DNA of 7,939 nt from CAZWRN01 sp964636275 (GTDB lineage: Bacteria > Patescibacteriota > Microgenomatia > Daviesbacterales > UBA10151), in assembly GCA_964636275.1 (NCBI GenBank), contig CAZWRN010000040.1:1-7939 (forward strand). Direction: 5' to 3'. Position numbers and translations under genes: made by a program. Under the pieces are notes generated by a model that did no database searches, had not been told where the DNA came from, and saw only the letters and a list, made by a program, of their open reading frames with translations. Of this stretch, positions 6,374 through 7,939 are shown piece by piece. Within the stretch, counting starts at the first letter, position 1, and every line of letters begins with the position of its first letter.

Positions 6374-7015
6374 ATGAATGCTGAATTTTTAACCATTTCT
6401 ATCTTAATTTTACTTTTCTCAGTAATCGTTCATGAGGTTATGCATGGTGTTGCTGCCCTGTATTTTGGCGATCGTACGGCCGAAAGAGCCGGTCGTCTAA
6501 CTCTCAATCCAATTCCACATATCGACCCAATTGGGACGATTTTGATTCCAGGTTTATTGCTTTTAACTGGTTCACCGATTCTGTTTGGCTGGGCAAAACC
6601 AGTTCCAGTAAACCCTCTTCACTTTAGCAATCTTCGACTGGGAGAATTAGTCACGTCAGCAGCCGGTATATTAGCCAACTTGGCTTTAGCGATTTTGGGT
6701 GCGATTGTCTACCATGCGGCTATCAGACTATACCCAATGCCTCTTTTGATCGATATTGCTTATTTTATGGTTAATATCAATCTACTTCTGGCTGTATTCA
6801 ATTTAATACCAATTCCTCCATTGGATGGTTCAAAAATCCTGATGTCACAGCTGTCTTTTAGGGCAGCGAGAAGCTTTGAGCAGATTGAGCCATATGGCTT
6901 TTTCCTGATCCTAGCACTAGGAATGATCCCCTTTGGCAACTCCACCATTTTATCGACTATTTTGGGCTTTGGGACGGGTATTTTAAAACTGCTGCTGGGT
7001 GTTACCACTCTCTAA
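6374..7015 (+). CDS. Site-2 protease-like membrane metalloprotease (peptidase M50)
   Basis: Zinc protease acting within the membrane, of the short M50 type. Catalytic motif HEVMH is at residues 20-24 in the first membrane segment (His20, His24 zinc ligands, Glu21 catalytic). The second motif, FNLIPIPPLDG at 142-152, supplies the third ligand Asp151. Between them lie NPIPHIDPIGT (45-55) and FGWAKPVPVNP (71-81), conserved landmarks of the short bacterial group. Further hydrophobic segments lie at about 53-72, 91-114, 124-146 and 173-208. At 213 aa it has the typical size, with no PDZ or CBS domain, so the substrate cannot be guessed; family members cut membrane-bound regulators or leftover signal peptides. 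The ATG follows directly after a 7-nt array, and no Shine-Dalgarno site is seen. It is divergent from rpmB. Confidence 0.93.
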   Translation: MNAEFLTISILILLFSVIVHEVMHGVAALYFGDRTAERAGRLTLNPIPHIDPIGTILIPGLLLLTGSPILFGWAKPVPVNPLHFSNLRLGELVTSAAGILANLALAILGAIVYHAAIRLYPMPLLIDIAYFMVNINLLLAVFNLIPIPPLDGSKILMSQLSFRAARSFEQIEPYGFFLILALGMIPFGNSTILSTILGFGTGILKLLLGVTTL

Positions 7016-7087
7016 CCTATTTCATACAGATGTGCTGTTTAGCCTCAAATTAGGCCATTTATCCCCTTGTAAGAAGCTGATTTCGGT

Positions 7088-7116
7088 TTGACTTCGGGTG
7101 CTTTTTTGGGTATGAT
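7088..7116 (+). promoter_or_regulatory. Promoter for a small RNA
   Basis: TTGACT (7088-7093) and TATGAT (7111-7116) are separated by the ideal 17 nt, each one base off consensus. Predicted start is near 7123. No start codon with a plausible plus-strand frame follows, which points to an RNA gene. The stretch 7016-7087 before it shows only a 4-bp hairpin (7042-7055) and nothing else I can name. Confidence 0.6.
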
Positions 7117-7122
7117 TTAGAA

Positions 7123-7348
7123 GTTCCTTAAATAAGAACATTCGCCTACTTGGATCGACTATTTGTTGGGGATTTTTTTCCTCTACAATCATCCGAATAC
7201 GGGTTGACCTAAAAATTTTGAAAGGCTTTGGCTGATTGAATAAGGTTCCCACATATATATTCGGGGAAAAAGCCTCAATACAACGGCTAAGTAGGCAGAA
7301 ATTATTTTAAATTTGATCCTATGGACGACCGCAAGGCCGTCCTTTTTT
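7123..7348 (+). ncRNA. Unidentified structured small RNA, about 225 nt
   Basis: No protein is credible on the plus strand here, yet the stretch runs from a good promoter to a clean intrinsic terminator and folds well by eye. A 5' hairpin pairs 7123-7125 with 7137-7139 and 7127-7129 with 7134-7136. A long-range closing helix pairs GCCTACTT (7144-7151) with AAGTAGGC (7289-7296), perfect over 8 bp. Inside it, an interrupted hairpin of 15 bp spans 7152-7194 (GGAT/ATCC, GA/TC, TTGT/ACAA, GGGGA/TCCTC, T6 loop). A second pairs AGGCTTT (7223-7229) with AAAGCCT (7269-7275) and TTCCC (7246-7250) with GGGAA (7264-7268). I looked for the marker sequences of RNase P RNA, tmRNA and SRP RNA and did not find them; a 6S-like RNA is possible by size but not recognised. 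The gene sits between the protease gene and two tRNA genes. Confidence 0.5.
7323..7348 (+). terminator. Intrinsic terminator of the small RNA
   Basis: GGACGACC (7323-7330) pairs with GGCCGTCC (7335-7342) across a GCAA tetraloop, with one A-C mismatch, and is followed by six T (7343-7348). This is the strongest terminator in the window and works only on the plus strand. Confidence 0.88.
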
Positions 7349-7395
7349 ATACAAAAGTAGCTTTTTGTAGCTAAATCTTATAAAATATCAATCAC

Positions 7396-7468
7396 GCCGG
7401 CTTAGCTCAGTGGTTAGAGCAGCTGTTTTGTAAACAGCAGGTCACAAGTTCGAATCTAGTAGCCGGCT
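7396..7468 (+). tRNA. tRNA-Thr (anticodon TGT)
   Basis: A full cloverleaf is visible. The acceptor GCCGGCT (7396-7402) pairs perfectly with AGCCGGC (7461-7467). The D arm is GCTC/GAGC with loop AGTGGTTA, and the anticodon stem GCTGT/ACAGC holds loop TTTGTAA with anticodon TGT at 7429-7431. The T arm ACAAG/CTAGT has an A-A mismatch at its middle pair (7446 with 7458) around a normal TTCGAAT loop. The discriminator is T7468, and CCA is not encoded. It reads ACA and, by wobble, other ACN codons. A TATAAA box at 7379-7384, twelve bases before the gene, may be the -10, though no -35 is evident. Confidence 0.96.
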
Positions 7469-7499
7469 CAGTTTCAGATAAATTGCTTTACTGGATATT

Positions 7500-7539
7500 C
7501 CGATCTCATTTGATCTTATCCGATACTTTCTGATTTATC
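7500..7539. repeat. Degenerate 10-nt array between the tRNA genes
   Basis: Blocks ccgatctcat, ttgatcttat, ccgatacttt and ctgatttatc share YYGAT in the first half and a T-rich second half. The similarity is moderate. The 77-nt spacer between the tRNA genes holds nothing else recognisable. Confidence 0.4.
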
Positions 7540-7545
7540 TGACAT

Positions 7546-7620
<75 letters not shown>

Positions 7621-7683
7621 AACGGCGTAAATATCCGCTAATTTAAAAGATTTTTTCCTTCTTAACCATGCCGTTGCTTTTTT
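7621..7683 (+). terminator. Possible terminator after the tRNA pair
   Basis: AACGGC (7621-7626) and GCCGTT (7670-7675) are complementary and are followed two bases later by six T (7678-7683). The 43-nt loop is long for an intrinsic terminator. The 3' arm and T run overlap the likely -35 of rpmG. Confidence 0.3.
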
Positions 7684-7703
7684 AGCCTCGGATCAGGTAT
7701 ACT
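7674..7703 (+). promoter_or_regulatory. Promoter for rpmG, leaderless
   Basis: TTGCTT (7674-7679), an 18-nt spacer and TATACT (7698-7703). Exactly 7 nt separate the -10 from the ATG at 7711, so the predicted transcript starts at or next to the A of the start codon. There is no Shine-Dalgarno site. Confidence 0.5.
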
Positions 7704-7710
7704 ACTCAAC

Positions 7711-7881
7711 ATGGCTAAGAAACAAGCTAGGATGGCGTTTGGACTAGAATGTGCTGAATGCAAATCCCGCAACTATATCACTCAAAAAAATACTACCAAC
7801 ACCAAAGAGAAACTATCTCTGAAAAAATTCTGCAATAAATGCCGAAAAAGCACTACACATACTGAGTATAAACTGAAGTAA
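7711..7881 (+). CDS. rpmG: Ribosomal protein bL33, zinc-binding form
   Basis: A 56-aa basic protein of the large ribosomal subunit, near the E site. It has two Cys pairs, C14-x2-C17 and C41-x2-C44, the zinc-ribbon set of the four-cysteine form. The family pattern is clear: a basic N-terminus, LECAECKSRNYIT, a variable NTTNTKEKL turn, then LKKFCNKCRKSTTHTEYK, and normal length. The ATG at 7711 fits the domain and follows a -10 box at the right distance for leaderless expression. In many bacteria rpmG follows tRNA genes and precedes secE-nusG; the window ends before that can be seen. The stop is followed after only 3 nt by a perfect 7-nt tandem array. Confidence 0.95.
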   Translation: MAKKQARMAFGLECAECKSRNYITQKNTTNTKEKLSLKKFCNKCRKSTTHTEYKLK

Positions 7882-7884
7882 ACT

Positions 7885-7939
7885 CGCAATACGCAATACG
7901 CAATACGCAATACGCAATACGCAATACGCAATACGCAAT
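7885..7939. repeat. Perfect 7-nt tandem array, cut by window end
   Basis: The unit cgcaata is repeated without a single change for seven full copies plus six bases, to the last base of the window. It begins right after the rpmG stop. It has no spacers, so it is not a CRISPR array. Its perfection, against the degenerate arrays elsewhere in the window, suggests recent expansion. Confidence 0.97.

Noticed and set aside
6760..7008. 82-codon minus-strand open frame
   Set aside because: It lies wholly inside the M50 protease gene, whose zinc motifs fix the plus strand as coding.
7022..7306. Open frame on the minus strand across the small-RNA region (76 aa from GTG 7252)
   Set aside because: It has no recognisable domain, starts with GTG without a ribosome site, and lies antisense to a promoter, helices and a terminator that all point to the plus strand. 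Protein conservation in relatives would reverse this.
7123..7348. RNase P RNA, tmRNA or SRP RNA
   Set aside because: I found no GAGGAAAGUC-type P4 segment, no tRNA-like ends with a tag frame, and no GGAA-loop SRP core. A covariance search could still show a diverged member.
7357..7372. Direct repeat GTAGCT at 7357-7362 and 7367-7372
   Set aside because: Two 6-nt copies in A/T-rich sequence are too weak to call an operator or attachment site.
7885..7939. CRISPR array
   Set aside because: The units are 7 nt with no spacers between them; it is a simple tandem repeat.

Overview
The window looks like a piece of a small-genome, AT-rich bacterium of the Candidate Phyla Radiation (Patescibacteria), most likely Microgenomates. 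This is inferred from gene style rather than a database match. The signs are a Wzy/WaaL-type ligase fused to TPRs, a short conserved protein of a kind I associate with Microgenomates, compact four-cysteine bL28 and bL33, scarce Shine-Dalgarno sites, and many short 7-nt tandem arrays in and between genes.

Layout. Positions 1-1204 (minus) hold the 5' part of a membrane-anchored surface protein that runs off the window. Divergent from it, 1300-3495 (plus) encodes an O-antigen-ligase-like polytopic protein with C-terminal TPRs. A 10-bp hairpin separates it from a small conserved hypothetical gene (3572-3841). That gene abuts a convergent gene for a single-pass protein with a cohesin-like outer domain (3842-4480, minus). 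From a strong-looking promoter, def (4567-5085) and fmt (5119-6030) run as an operon: peptide deformylase and methionyl-tRNA formyltransferase, which remove and add the N-formyl group of initiator Met. rpmB (bL28, 6037-6270, minus) converges on fmt with a 6-nt gap. An M50/site-2-protease-like membrane metalloprotease follows at 6374-7015.

The stretch 7016-7395 has no convincing protein gene. It does have a good promoter (7088-7116), several nested helices and a clean intrinsic terminator (7323-7348), so I annotate an unidentified structured small RNA of about 225 nt. Next come two tRNA-Thr genes (anticodons TGT and GGT), then rpmG (bL33, 7711-7881), and a perfect 7-nt tandem array that runs off the window end.

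Two themes deserve attention: the unidentified small RNA, and a family of tandem arrays with unrelated unit sequences but mostly the same 7-nt period. The arrays lie between genes and inside coding sequences; fmt alone carries four. The translation and ribosome genes (def, fmt, rpmB, rpmG, tRNA-Thr) form a housekeeping block, and the left half encodes cell-surface proteins. No insertion sequence, CRISPR array or phage gene is visible.
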